The notes beneath the pieces were generated by a model. That model was not told the DNA's origin, did no database searches, and worked only from the letters and a program-made list of their open reading frames with translations. The translations under genes and the position numbers were made by a program. Below are positions 45,373-55,630 of a stretch of DNA of 64,000 nucleotides, piece after piece. How positions within the stretch are numbered: position 1 is the stretch's first letter; the number at the start of each line of letters is the position of its first letter. The stretch lies in assembly GCF_022095695.1 (NCBI RefSeq), contig NZ_JAIFZM010000005.1, forward strand, positions 183,230-247,229. The letters are read 5' to 3'. The DNA comes from Oceanobacillus jordanicus (GTDB taxonomy: Bacteria; Bacillota; Bacilli; Bacillales; Amphibacillaceae).

Positions 45373-47403
45373 TTAGTCACCTTCTTCATACGAAACCGTT
45401 TTATTTGTAACCACTTCATCGTCCCGTTTTATTAAGTATTCTGCTTCATCATCAGGTGCAATGACCAGTGTAAATGTAAATTCCTGATCAGCTGTAATGG
45501 TTTCTTCTCGGTACACTTCTGACAAGTCATTTTCCATGTCATCAATATAAATTTGTACCGTTTGCTCTACTGGTTCTTCCCCTTCCTCCTGCTCTGCTTC
45601 CACGCTATATGGAACTGTAAACGTTATACGATGGGTAACTGGGGGCTTCTCTCCAGGTCCAGTTGAAATATATACATTTACCGTAGAACGCGGTTCGACT
45701 TCAGAATTTGCCGGAGGATCTTGTCGTATAACTTCCCCTTCAGGTATGTCTTCAGAGTTCTCTTCAACTTTATTCATTTTAAGATTATTTTCTTCTAAAT
45801 AAGCACTTGCTTCTCCTTCTGTCATACCAGATAAATTGCTAATCTCTACCAATTCTGGTCCATCACTAACTTCAAAGATAACCTTTGTTTCTCCAGGTAC
45901 TACCTCACTATCTGGAGCTGGTTGTATTTGCGTAATGATCTCTCCAACAGGACGGTCGGAATGTTTCTCATAAGAGATAACCTCACTGTAATCATCTTCT
46001 AGCATTCGTTTCACCTGACTGTAGTCTCTACCTACATAGTCCTCAAAAACTTCTTTCTCTTTCCCGTCACTGACTAGAATCGTAACCGTAGACTCTTCCT
46101 TCACAGTTCTATTCGCTTTTGGCTCTGTTTCAATAACAAAGCCTTCGTCCACATCTTCAGAAGTTGCGTATTCTCGCTTCGTATTCAAATTAACCTTTTC
46201 GAGTTCATCTACAGCCTCTTCATACTCCAAACCTGCAACATCCGGAACTTTTACATCTGCAGGCTGAAGCCATCCAGGAATAAGAAAAAGCGCTGCCACG
46301 CCAGCTACCATTAAGAAAAATAAGACAAGTAAAATAATAAGCCATTTTTTCTTTTTCTTCGGTTTGTCTTTTTTATTTTTCTTTCCTTTTTTCTTTTTAT
46401 CAGGTTTATTATTGGTTTCAGCTTTATCCTCTGCAGCATAATTTTTTGTCATATTATTTGTTTGATGGACAATTGTATCTTGACTTGAATCATGTAGCTG
46501 ATTATCCGTGATAATCGGGATAGCCTTTGTCTCTTCCCCGGCTTCTACAGGTGGTTTATATATCGCTTCATTTAATTTACTCGGATGTAACGCTGTTTCG
46601 AGTGCTTCTTCCATTTCATAGACTGTTTCGTAACGATGAAATGGATCCTTTGCGGTTGCCTTTAATACAATATTTTCCACGCTTTGCGGTACGTCTTGAT
46701 TAAACCTTCGTACAGAAGGCGTATCGCTTTGTAAATGTTTTAAGGCGATAGAAACAGGAGATTGGCCTGAGAAAGGAAGCCTTCCTGTAAGTAGCTCAAA
46801 TAAAACAATACCAATCGAGTAAATATCTGATTTCTTTGTTGCCATTCCTCCTCTAGCCTGCTCTGGTGAAAGATAATGTACAGAACCGAGAATAGAGTTC
46901 GTTTGTGTGAGTGATGTAGCACTTAAGGCAATCGCAATTCCAAAATCAGTTACTTTTACTTGTCCATATGTATCAATAAGAATATTTTGAGGCTTTATAT
47001 CCCGATGCACAATATCATTGGCATGAGCATGTGCGATTGCAGCAGTAATTTGCTTCAAGATATCTAAGGCTTCCTGAACAGCAAGTGGTCCATATCGCTG
47101 GACATACTCCTTTAAAGTCATTCCGTCTACGTATTCCATCACCATATAAAGAATATCGTCCTCTTCCCCAACGTCAAAAATATTAACAATATTCGGATGG
47201 GATAGACTTGTTGCTGACTGTGCTTCTCGATCAAACCGTGCAATAAATTCCTGGTCGTTTACGTATTCCATTCGGAGCACTTTAATGGCCACGTCACGTT
47301 CAAGAATTTTATCTCTTGCTAAATAAACGTTTGCCATACCGCCACCACCAATAGTGTCGATTATTTCATAACGTTCATTTAATAAGTGTCCTCTTCTTAA
47401 CAT
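45373..47403 (-). CDS. prkC: Ser/Thr protein kinase PrkC with PASTA domains
   Basis: Membrane kinase that senses peptidoglycan fragments and controls germination and cell-wall metabolism. The kinase domain runs from about residue 12 to 270: glycine loop GGGGMANVYLA, Lys41, catalytic IVHRDIKPQN (Asp135), DFG at 153-155 and an activation loop rich in Ser and Thr. A Lys-rich juxtamembrane stretch leads into one membrane segment (about residues 352-376). Three PASTA repeats follow, each with a PEx-type or QPAP-type turn, then an extra C-terminal domain of about 80 residues. It is coupled to prpC (TAATG). Confidence 0.97.
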   Translation of the reverse strand: MLRRGHLLNERYEIIDTIGGGGMANVYLARDKILERDVAIKVLRMEYVNDQEFIARFDREAQSATSLSHPNIVNIFDVGEEDDILYMVMEYVDGMTLKEYVQRYGPLAVQEALDILKQITAAIAHAHANDIVHRDIKPQNILIDTYGQVKVTDFGIAIALSATSLTQTNSILGSVHYLSPEQARGGMATKKSDIYSIGIVLFELLTGRLPFSGQSPVSIALKHLQSDTPSVRRFNQDVPQSVENIVLKATAKDPFHRYETVYEMEEALETALHPSKLNEAIYKPPVEAGEETKAIPIITDNQLHDSSQDTIVHQTNNMTKNYAAEDKAETNNKPDKKKKGKKNKKDKPKKKKKWLIILLVLFFLMVAGVAALFLIPGWLQPADVKVPDVAGLEYEEAVDELEKVNLNTKREYATSEDVDEGFVIETEPKANRTVKEESTVTILVSDGKEKEVFEDYVGRDYSQVKRMLEDDYSEVISYEKHSDRPVGEIITQIQPAPDSEVVPGETKVIFEVSDGPELVEISNLSGMTEGEASAYLEENNLKMNKVEENSEDIPEGEVIRQDPPANSEVEPRSTVNVYISTGPGEKPPVTHRITFTVPYSVEAEQEEGEEPVEQTVQIYIDDMENDLSEVYREETITADQEFTFTLVIAPDDEAEYLIKRDDEVVTNKTVSYEEGD

Positions 47404-48158
47404 TAACGATCACCATCTTTCTCAGGTGAATCGTACATTACAACGATGACGGAGATATTGTCTTCCCCACCTCTAGCGTTCGCTAAACGGATCATTTCAT
47501 TCTCTATTTGCTCGATATCATTATCAACGAGAATAAATCGATGTAGTTCTTCGTCCGTGACCTTATTAGATAATCCATCTGAACACAAAAGGAGGCTATT
47601 CCCCATTTCCCATCCTAGTGAAATAATCTCTGGAACAACAGTTTTCTCTGTACCTAAAGCTTTTAGTAGAACATTCTTTCTCGGATGCTGTTCGGCATCA
47701 TCCTTAGAAATTTGTCCAGAACGCACAAGTTCATTAACAAGTGAATGGTCCACCGTTATTTGCTTGAACCCATCCTCGCTAAGCATATAACAACGACTAT
47801 CCCCAATATTCGAAACGGTGATGAAATCCGTCGTGCATATGGCTACCACAAAAGTAGTACCCATACCTTGACACTCCTCCTTGGTAAGAGAGTGTTCATA
47901 TACTTTCTGATTAATCTTCTCAACAGCAGTCTGAAGCCACCCTTCTGCTGCTTCAGGGTTGTCCAATTGTTCAGATTCCAGCCACTCCTTCTCCATTAAA
48001 GATGTTGCCATTCGACTGGCAACATCGCCTGCCTGGTGACCGCCCATCCCATCGGCTATGACTGCAAGCAACTGATCATGCTTATTATAAAACACACCGC
48101 CTGCATCCTCATTATGGCTTCTGACCAGTCCCTGATCAGTCATAAATTGACCTTTCAT
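47403..48158 (-). CDS. prpC: PP2C-type protein phosphatase PrpC
   Basis: Dephosphorylates PrkC and its targets. PPM metal-binding motifs are present: RSHNEDAGG near residue 14, VIADGMGGHQAGDVAS near 34, SNIGDSRCY and GGEDNISVIVV at the end. It has 251 residues. GGAGGGG precedes the ATG. In B. subtilis rlmN lies between rsmB and prpC; here the 166 bases between them hold no gene. Confidence 0.97.
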   Translation of the reverse strand: MKGQFMTDQGLVRSHNEDAGGVFYNKHDQLLAVIADGMGGHQAGDVASRMATSLMEKEWLESEQLDNPEAAEGWLQTAVEKINQKVYEHSLTKEECQGMGTTFVVAICTTDFITVSNIGDSRCYMLSEDGFKQITVDHSLVNELVRSGQISKDDAEQHPRKNVLLKALGTEKTVVPEIISLGWEMGNSLLLCSDGLSNKVTDEELHRFILVDNDIEQIENEMIRLANARGGEDNISVIVVMYDSPEKDGDR

Positions 48159-48324
48159 TATTTCACCCCTCCATCATTCACGGATCAGTATTTATAACAA
48201 GTATTACACAAATAAGTGTAAAAAAGAACATTTTTTCTAATCAAGTCACGTATTATATGTTTCTGTAATAGTTGGAGCGATTATTTTAGTTCTCTACAAA
48301 CCAATATTTCTAAATACTCATTGA

Positions 48325-49671
48325 TTAAATTCGCTTAATCCGTGTCAAAAAGAAGCCATCCGTATCTTCATCCTGCGGGAATAATTGTAGTCCATAGGAC
48401 GTAATCCCTCTTGCTTCTTTTAAACTTTCTGGAAGCTCATCAAAGAAGGTCTTATCTACTGTATAAGAAGCGTTATTTGCAAGAAATGACTTCACCACAC
48501 CTTCATTTTCTGCTGCATCTACAGTACATGTGCTATAAATTAACAAACCATCTTTTTTAAGAAGGGGTGCAGTGCTTTCTAATATCTCAAGCTGAATATC
48601 AGCTAATCGTTTTATATCTTCTTCTTGCTTATGATATTTTATTTCTGGCTTTCCTCGCATCACTCCTAGGCCTGAGCATGGAGCGTCAACAAGAATGCGA
48701 TCAAAACTTTCAAGTTCATGTGTTTCTTGCAAGCTTCTTGCATCTTGAGCTGATGCATGGATAATCGATAAACCTAGGTCTGATGCTTTGTACTCTATCC
48801 TTTTTGCTTTCTTTTTGTGAAGATCATAAGCATCTATGCGTCCCTTGTTCAGCATTTTTTCCGCAATATGGGTCGCTTTTCCTCCTGGTGCACTGCAAGC
48901 ATCTAAGACCTGCATACCAGGTTGTGCTTGCAATAACTCTCCTACAAGCATGGAACTTTGATCCTGAATGGTAATTTCTCCGTCTTTAAATAAAGAGGAC
49001 CTTAAAATATTTCCTTTTTCCACGATTATTCCTTGTGAAGATAATGTAGAAGAACTTACCTCGTAGCCTTCCTGTCTGAGCCTATCCATTGCTTCACTTC
49101 TTGTAATCTTCAACGGCTGGATCCTGATGGCGGTATGCTTTCTAGTTATATTTTTCTTACACATCTCTTCGACAGTTTCATAACCATAGGTAGATACCCA
49201 ACGACTTACCAACCATTCTGGATGACTTGTTTCGATAGAAAGACGTTTCACATCATCTTTTATTAAAAAAGTAGAGGCGACTCCCTTACGTTGTATCGTT
49301 CTTAAAACACCATTAACCAATGAAGCAACCCCTTTATGCCCACGGCGTTTAGCCAGTTCAACAGCTTCATGGATGATAGCATGGTCAGGGATCTTATCTA
49401 AATAAACCATCTGATAAACAGACATTCGCAGAAGCATACGTACCCATAGATCTAACTTCTTTTGTTTATCAATAAAATTCTGTAGATAATAATCAAGCGT
49501 TATCTTATATTGCATCGTCCCATACACGATTTCAGTTAGGAGTCCCTCATCTTTAGCTTGTATTTTTTGCTTCCTTAATTCATTGTCAATTAATAAATGA
49601 CTGAAACCATTGTCCTTTTCAATACGGATTAATATATCGAGAACTGTATCTCTTAGTAAATAATTATTCAT
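48325..49671 (-). CDS. rsmB: 16S rRNA (cytosine-967-C5)-methyltransferase RsmB
   Basis: Methylates 16S rRNA at C967. The N-terminal NusB-like domain begins RDTVLDILIRIEKDNGFSHL; the C-terminal SAM domain shows VLDACSAPGGKATHIAE, ILVDAPCSGLGVMRGKPE (catalytic Cys) and IYSTCTVDAAENE. It has 448 residues and starts directly after the fmt stop. Confidence 0.96.
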   Translation of the reverse strand: MNNYLLRDTVLDILIRIEKDNGFSHLLIDNELRKQKIQAKDEGLLTEIVYGTMQYKITLDYYLQNFIDKQKKLDLWVRMLLRMSVYQMVYLDKIPDHAIIHEAVELAKRRGHKGVASLVNGVLRTIQRKGVASTFLIKDDVKRLSIETSHPEWLVSRWVSTYGYETVEEMCKKNITRKHTAIRIQPLKITRSEAMDRLRQEGYEVSSSTLSSQGIIVEKGNILRSSLFKDGEITIQDQSSMLVGELLQAQPGMQVLDACSAPGGKATHIAEKMLNKGRIDAYDLHKKKAKRIEYKASDLGLSIIHASAQDARSLQETHELESFDRILVDAPCSGLGVMRGKPEIKYHKQEEDIKRLADIQLEILESTAPLLKKDGLLIYSTCTVDAAENEGVVKSFLANNASYTVDKTFFDELPESLKEARGITSYGLQLFPQDEDTDGFFLTRIKRI

Positions 49672-50610
49672 TTAACCACCCAATACTGTGCCTGTTTTTA
49701 TTCGTTCGGCGGATCCTTGTAAATAATCTTTAACCGACATCCGTTTTTTTCCTGCTGGTTGCATGTCTGTTATCTTAATCGCTTTTTCGTCTCCACATAC
49801 AACAAGGAACCCATCTTCTGTTTTTTCTACAATTTCTCCTGGGCTGCCATCATAATGTTGGTCCTGTATTTCTCCCCACCAGACTTTCATATTTGAACCT
49901 TGATAGGTTGTAAATGCTACAGGCCAAGGATTAAGCCCCCGGATGTGATTATAAATCTCCAAGCTGTTCTTATGCCAATCAATTTTTTCCTGTTCACGCT
50001 TGATATTCCCAGCAAAGGTTGCTTTTGCATCATCTTGCTTCACAGGATTGATATCACCATTAAAAAGACGTGGTAAGGTGTCCATCAATAATGTAGTTCC
50101 CACTTCAGAGAGCTTATCGTGCAAAGTACCGACATGATCCTTATCATCTATAGGTACGGATTGTTGGGTTAATATATCCCCAGCATCTAGCTTTTCCACC
50201 ATATACATGATTGTGATGCCTGTTTCTTTTTTACCTTGCATTATCGCATAATGAATTGGAGCGCCGCCTCTTAACTCAGGAAGCAAAGATGCGTGGACAT
50301 TTATGCAACCAAACTCTGGACCCTCTAGCAGAGCGTTTGGCAATAGTTGGCCGTATGCTGCTGTAACAATTAAATCAGGCTGATAAGCTAGAATTTCTTC
50401 ATAGCTATCTCTTAATTTCTCAGGCTGATAGACGGGAATGCCATGTTTTTCTGCTTCGACTTTAACCGGTGGTGGCGTGATAGCTCGCTTCCTCCCCTTC
50501 GGTCTGTCTGGTTGAGTTACGGCAAGCACTACCTCATACTCTGATTTCACTAGGTTATGTAAGATGGGAACGGAAAAATCCGGTGTTCCCATAAATACGA
50601 TTCGTTTCAT
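49672..50610 (-). CDS. fmt: Methionyl-tRNA formyltransferase
   Basis: Formylates initiator Met-t[20 protein letters not shown] opens the protein; the catalytic region [21 protein letters not shown] and the C-terminal tRNA-binding domain ([12 protein letters not shown]) are present. It has 312 residues. In B. subtilis def lies between priA and fmt; here only 59 noncoding bases separate them. Confidence 0.97.
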   Translation of the reverse strand: MKRIVFMGTPDFSVPILHNLVKSEYEVVLAVTQPDRPKGRKRAITPPPVKVEAEKHGIPVYQPEKLRDSYEEILAYQPDLIVTAAYGQLLPNALLEGPEFGCINVHASLLPELRGGAPIHYAIMQGKKETGITIMYMVEKLDAGDILTQQSVPIDDKDHVGTLHDKLSEVGTTLLMDTLPRLFNGDINPVKQDDAKATFAGNIKREQEKIDWHKNSLEIYNHIRGLNPWPVAFTTYQGSNMKVWWGEIQDQHYDGSPGEIVEKTEDGFLVVCGDEKAIKITDMQPAGKKRMSVKDYLQGSAERIKTGTVLGG

Positions 50611-50669
50611 TTAGTTCCCTTCTTTCTATTTATAATATGTTAAACGTTTCTGCACCCATTAAATATGGT

Positions 50670-53078
50670 TTACATTAGGTGGTGTGGTTGCATGTCCACT
50701 GTAATAAGTAGTTCCCCTTTTTGGGTTTCCTCTTTAAAATGAGCCATAATACTTGAAATGATTTCCCGCAGATGTGGTTCATTTTTGTATTTTATCATGC
50801 ATTGGTACCTATATCTATCTTTTATCCGTGGGATTGGAGATGGAGAAGGACCTAGCACTACCGTATTATTCCTAACATTGTGAAGTAAATCTTTTACAAT
50901 GTGACTTGTCGTTTGTGCTGCTGAGACTTTATTTGGATGTGAGACTGTTATAAGAGCCAAAAAGAAATAAGGTGGATATTGAAACGTCCTTCTTGTAGCC
51001 ATTTCCTTCTTATAGAATCCCTCGAAGTCATATTGACTGGCAAGTTCAATACTATAGTGATCTGGTGTATATGTCTGTACAATAACTTCACCAGTAAGTT
51101 CATGCCTACCTGCCCTGCCACTTACTTGTGTCAATAACTGAAAGGTTTTCTCTGACGATCTAAAATCTGGTAAATGCAACATAGAATCTGCTGTAAGAAC
51201 TCCTACAAGTGTCACATTTTCAAAATCCAGTCCCTTAGCTATCATTTGGGTCCCAAGTAAAATGCTAGCCTCTTTATTAGCAAATTTCCGCAGAAGTTTT
51301 TCATGCGACCCTTTTCTCCTCGTGGTATCTACATCCATTCGGATAATTCCTGCCTCAGGAAGTAGCTTCGTTAAGGCTTCCTCTACTCGTTGTGTTCCAG
51401 TTCCAAAATAACGAATTAAATCACTCTCACATTCCGGGCACACAGTAGGCATTGGTTCTTCATACGAACAGTAATGGCATTTTAAATGATTTGTATTTTT
51501 GTGGTAGGTTAATGCAATATCACAGTGCGGACACTCTTTAACATGACCACAGTCCCGGCACATTACAAAGGTGGAATAGCCCCGCCTGTTAAGAAGCAAA
51601 ACGATTTGCTCTCCTTTTTCGAGACATTGCTCCATTTTTTCCATTAATACACGGGAAAACATCGTTCGGTTGCCAGCATGCAGTTCTGCTCGCATATCAA
51701 TAATATCAACTTTTGGCATGTCCTTTTGGTTCGTTCTTTTAGATAAGGTGGCAAGCTGGTATACGCCTTTTTCCGCTCTGGCAAAGGTTTCCAATGTTGG
51801 GGTAGCACTACCTAAAACAACTGGACAATGATGGGTCTTTCCGCGCTCAATAGCAACATCTCTCGCATGATACCTAGGTTGATCCTCTTGTTTGTATGTT
51901 CCTTCATGTTCTTCGTCAATAATAATAATTCCAATATTTTCAAACGGAGCAAAAATGGCAGACCTTGCACCAACCACAACTTGTACTTCCTTTTGGTGAA
52001 TGCGTCGCCACTCATCATATTTTTCACCTGCCGACAGTGCGCTATGCATGACGGCAACCTTTGAGCCAAATCGACCCTTAAACCGATTAACCATTTGTGG
52101 TGTTAAAGCTATTTCTGGAACAAGGACAATAGCCTCTTGCCCTTTGTGAATAACATCCTGAATCGCTTGGAGATATACCTCCGTTTTTCCACTCCCTGTT
52201 ACACCGTGCAGCAGAAATACCTCATGTTCATTGTTTGCTATTTTTTCCTTCATCGGTGCAATGGCCCTTTTTTGTTCCTCTGTTAAATCTAATGCCGTCG
52301 TTTTACTAAATTGCTGCTGTTGATGTGGATCTCGGTAAACCTCAACCTGATTGGTCTCAAGTAATGCTTTATCAACAAGTGTTTTAATCGTACTGGAAGT
52401 CGTTTGGTATTTTTTTAAAAGTAGTTTCTTTTCCACCGGTTCAGGTTTTTCAATAAAATAAGCGAGTAGCTCGCGCTGTTTAACAGCCTGCTTTGAAAGA
52501 TCCTGAAAAGCTTCTTCCATTAGGTAAGGTTCCTTTGCGGGTTGAACCATTGTGACATACTTTTTTGTTATTTTAGAATGGACCAAGTATTTTATAACAA
52601 TATCTCCATCCTGTACTGCCTTTTGTAATTGATAATAACTAATGGTAGATCCTTCAAACTCCTCATAGCCTATTACATCCCTTCCAGCAAAAAGGTGCTC
52701 CATCTCTTCTGAAAGTTGTTCTTCGGTATCCCGGACTAACTCCTTTTTATACTGCGCTTTCAGCACTTGTGGTAGCATTGCTTGTAATGCTGTAATGTAA
52801 AAGCTCACGGTATTCTTGGCCACCCATTTACCCAAATTCAGTAACTCTGTGGTCAATACTGGTGTTAAATCAAGAACCTGATCTATCTCACGAAGTTTTT
52901 TAAATTCAGATTGCGCTGCTTTTCCAACAACAAACCCCATAATTTTACGAGGACCAAAAGGAACAGTGACCCGCATTCCAACCTGGAGAATATCCAAGTA
53001 TTTGTCCGGGATCAGATAATCAAATGTCTGGTTTATCGAACTGGCAGGGACGTCAACGATTACGTTCGCTATTTTCAC
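50670..53078 (-). CDS. priA: Primosomal protein N' (PriA helicase)
   Basis: Restarts stalled forks by loading the primosome. N-terminal 3'-end-binding domain from MKIANVIVDVPASSINQTFDYLIP; helicase motifs GVTGSGKTEVYLQAI, IIDEEHEGTYKQ, GSATPTLE and QVSGRAGRHE. The zinc-binding cysteines are CRDCGHVKECPHC, CHYCSYEE and CPEC. It has 802 residues. The start overlaps the coaBC stop as ATGA. Confidence 0.98.
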   Translation of the reverse strand: MKIANVIVDVPASSINQTFDYLIPDKYLDILQVGMRVTVPFGPRKIMGFVVGKAAQSEFKKLREIDQVLDLTPVLTTELLNLGKWVAKNTVSFYITALQAMLPQVLKAQYKKELVRDTEEQLSEEMEHLFAGRDVIGYEEFEGSTISYYQLQKAVQDGDIVIKYLVHSKITKKYVTMVQPAKEPYLMEEAFQDLSKQAVKQRELLAYFIEKPEPVEKKLLLKKYQTTSSTIKTLVDKALLETNQVEVYRDPHQQQQFSKTTALDLTEEQKRAIAPMKEKIANNEHEVFLLHGVTGSGKTEVYLQAIQDVIHKGQEAIVLVPEIALTPQMVNRFKGRFGSKVAVMHSALSAGEKYDEWRRIHQKEVQVVVGARSAIFAPFENIGIIIIDEEHEGTYKQEDQPRYHARDVAIERGKTHHCPVVLGSATPTLETFARAEKGVYQLATLSKRTNQKDMPKVDIIDMRAELHAGNRTMFSRVLMEKMEQCLEKGEQIVLLLNRRGYSTFVMCRDCGHVKECPHCDIALTYHKNTNHLKCHYCSYEEPMPTVCPECESDLIRYFGTGTQRVEEALTKLLPEAGIIRMDVDTTRRKGSHEKLLRKFANKEASILLGTQMIAKGLDFENVTLVGVLTADSMLHLPDFRSSEKTFQLLTQVSGRAGRHELTGEVIVQTYTPDHYSIELASQYDFEGFYKKEMATRRTFQYPPYFFLALITVSHPNKVSAAQTTSHIVKDLLHNVRNNTVVLGPSPSPIPRIKDRYRYQCMIKYKNEPHLREIISSIMAHFKEETQKGELLITVDMQPHHLM

Positions 53079-54289
53079 ATGGCCCCATCCTTCATATCTC
53101 TTAAGATAAGTTGAATAATCGTCTTCGCAACCTCTTTCTTCGTAGCTAAGCCAATTTCATTCTTATCCTCTTGTTTATTTACATATGTCACCATATTGGT
53201 GTCGCCTTCAAATCCAGCACCTTGTGCTGCAACATTGTTAATGACAATGGCGTCTAAATTTTTGGCACGTAGCTTTTGCAATCCATATTTTAGTGGTTCA
53301 TTTGTTTCTGCAGCAAAACCAACCAGAAACTGCTTGTCTTTTTTATTTCCTAAAGACATCAGGATATCTTGGGTCCGTTCCATTTCTAGTTGTAAATTCC
53401 CACCTTGTTTTTTCATCTTTTCCGTGTAAACGTGTTTTGGTTTGTAATCTGCCACTGCTGCTGCCTTAATCACAATATCACTTGCAGCATAATGCCGATG
53501 CATTTCTTCATACATTTCCGCTGCTGTCACAACGTTAACCCGATGAATGTTTTGCTCTTTCAGTTCCTGCTCAGAAGGTCCCGCAATAAGCGTAACTTCT
53601 GCTCCTTGCGCTGCTGCAGCCTCTGCCAGAGCAAATCCCATTTTTCCCGAGGATCTGTTCGTGAAAAAGCGAACTGGGTCTACCATTTCTCGTGTAGGTC
53701 CAGCTGAAATAAGTACTTTTTTTCCTGATAGATCGCCAATCAATTCTTCATGTTGATGGTGGGTAATGGTTTCAATGATCGTTTCAGGCTCCTCTAACCG
53801 ACCTTTTCCTACATACCCGCATGCCAAGTAACCGGCTCCAGGCTCTATAAAATGGTAACCCCATGATTCTAATTGTTGCATGTTTTTTCTAACGGCCGGA
53901 TGTGCATACATATGTACATTCATCGCAGGTGCAATATAGACCGGCGCCTCACTTGCGAGTAGTATAGTGGAAAGCATGTCATCTGCAATACCGTTTGCCA
54001 ATTTCCCGATAACATTTGCAGTCGCTGGTGCCAACAGAATAAAGTCAGCCCAGTCAGCTAAGTCTATATGGGCTATTTTGCTCGGATCCTTTTCATCAAA
54101 CGTATCCGTATAGACAGGATTCCTTGAGAGAGCTTGAAACGTTAGCGGGGAGACAAATTCAACCGCGCTTTTTGTCATAACCACTTTCACGATTGCTCCC
54201 TGTTGTGTCAACTTACTAGTGAGTGCACAGGCTTTGTATGCAGCAATCCCACCGCTGACTCCAAGTAAAATCTTTTTATCCTTCATCAT
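53075..54289 (-). CDS. coaBC: Bifunctional CoaBC (phosphopantothenoylcysteine synthetase/decarboxylase)
   Basis: Two consecutive steps of coenzyme A synthesis. CoaC half: ILLGVSGGIAAYKACAL, PAMNVHMYAHPAVRKN and the loop with ACGYVGKGRLEEP. CoaB half begins near residue 190: VLISAGPTREMVDPVRFFTNRSSGKMGFALAE, then AVADYKPKH. It has 404 residues. Two adjacent ATG codons start the frame, and either may serve. Confidence 0.97.
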   Translation of the reverse strand: MMKDKKILLGVSGGIAAYKACALTSKLTQQGAIVKVVMTKSAVEFVSPLTFQALSRNPVYTDTFDEKDPSKIAHIDLADWADFILLAPATANVIGKLANGIADDMLSTILLASEAPVYIAPAMNVHMYAHPAVRKNMQQLESWGYHFIEPGAGYLACGYVGKGRLEEPETIIETITHHQHEELIGDLSGKKVLISAGPTREMVDPVRFFTNRSSGKMGFALAEAAAAQGAEVTLIAGPSEQELKEQNIHRVNVVTAAEMYEEMHRHYAASDIVIKAAAVADYKPKHVYTEKMKKQGGNLQLEMERTQDILMSLGNKKDKQFLVGFAAETNEPLKYGLQKLRAKNLDAIVINNVAAQGAGFEGDTNMVTYVNKQEDKNEIGLATKKEVAKTIIQLILRDMKDGAM

Positions 54290-54375
54290 TTATGATACGC
54301 CCCTTCCCGACAGTCGCTACATTAGTTATAACATATACGAATCCTATTTCGCTTTTAATATGAATTGCCGCACAA

Positions 54376-54413
54376 TGAATAAAGTCTCCTCAACAGACCA
54401 TGTGAGGAGACTT
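54376..54413 (-). terminator. Terminator after rpoZ
   Basis: Minus-strand stem AAGTCTCCTCA / TGAGGAGACTT, perfect over 11 base pairs, followed by TATTC. It separates the remA-gmk-rpoZ group from coaBC; the T-run is weak. Confidence 0.75.
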
Positions 54414-54422
54414 CTTAAATGT

Positions 54423-54616
54423 TTATTCTTCCGTGATGAAAAGTTTGTCGGCCTGAACTTCTTCCAGCGCCATTCCAACAAATTTATGTGATTTAGGATT
54501 ATCAATCAATACCTTGTTCGTTTCACTCATTTGCCTTGCGCGTCTTGCAGAAAGTGTTACAAGGGTATATTTGGAATTTATCTTCTCCTGTAGTGCATCA
54601 ATTGACGGTTCTAACA

Positions 54617-54617
<1 letters not shown>
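54423..54617 (-). CDS. rpoZ: RNA polymerase omega subunit
   Basis: Small RNA polymerase subunit aiding assembly of beta-prime. A 64-residue protein: LEPSIDALQEKINSKYTLVTLSARRARQM is the omega signature, and the C-terminal part contains KFVGMALEEVQADKL. Its ATG overlaps the gmk stop (TAATG). Confidence 0.95.
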
Positions 54618-55258
<641 letters not shown>

Positions 55259-55522
55259 TTAATTCTCATCTGATATTTCTTCATGGCTCAGCACGCGCTG
55301 CCCGACTGTCTCTGGTTGGACAGCTGAAAGTACTACATGGTCACTGTCTGTTATAATAACAGCTCTTGTTCTTCTGCCATAGGTAGCATCAACTAATTTA
55401 TTATTGTCTCTGGCAACCGTAATAATACGTTTAATCGGCGCTGATTCTGGTGAAACAATCGATATAACACGATTAGCAGAAACAACATTCCCAAACCCTA
55501 TATTTATCAATCGTAGACTCAA
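55259..55522 (-). CDS. remA: Extracellular matrix regulator RemA
   Basis: DNA-binding regulator that activates biofilm matrix genes in B. subtilis. The 87-residue protein has the family's sequence: [30 protein letters not shown], then [32 protein letters not shown]. The start is TTG after AAGGGGG. It lies upstream of gmk, as in B. subtilis. Confidence 0.96.
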   Translation of the reverse strand: MSLRLINIGFGNVVSANRVISIVSPESAPIKRIITVARDNNKLVDATYGRRTRAVIITDSDHVVLSAVQPETVGQRVLSHEEISDEN

Positions 55523-55597
55523 CTTGCTTCCCCCTTAATATTGCATAAACTTCTATTATATTAGTAGGCTATAAGTTCAATTCCTTATAATATAATT

Positions 55598-55627
55598 ATT
55601 ATATGAAAAAAGATAGATTAAACTCAA
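55598..55627 (-). promoter_or_regulatory. Sigma-A promoter for remA-gmk-rpoZ
   Basis: Minus-strand TTGAGT (55622-55627) and a consensus TATAAT (55598-55603), spacer 18 bases, just beyond the yicC stop. Confidence 0.6.
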
Positions 55628-55630
55628 GCA

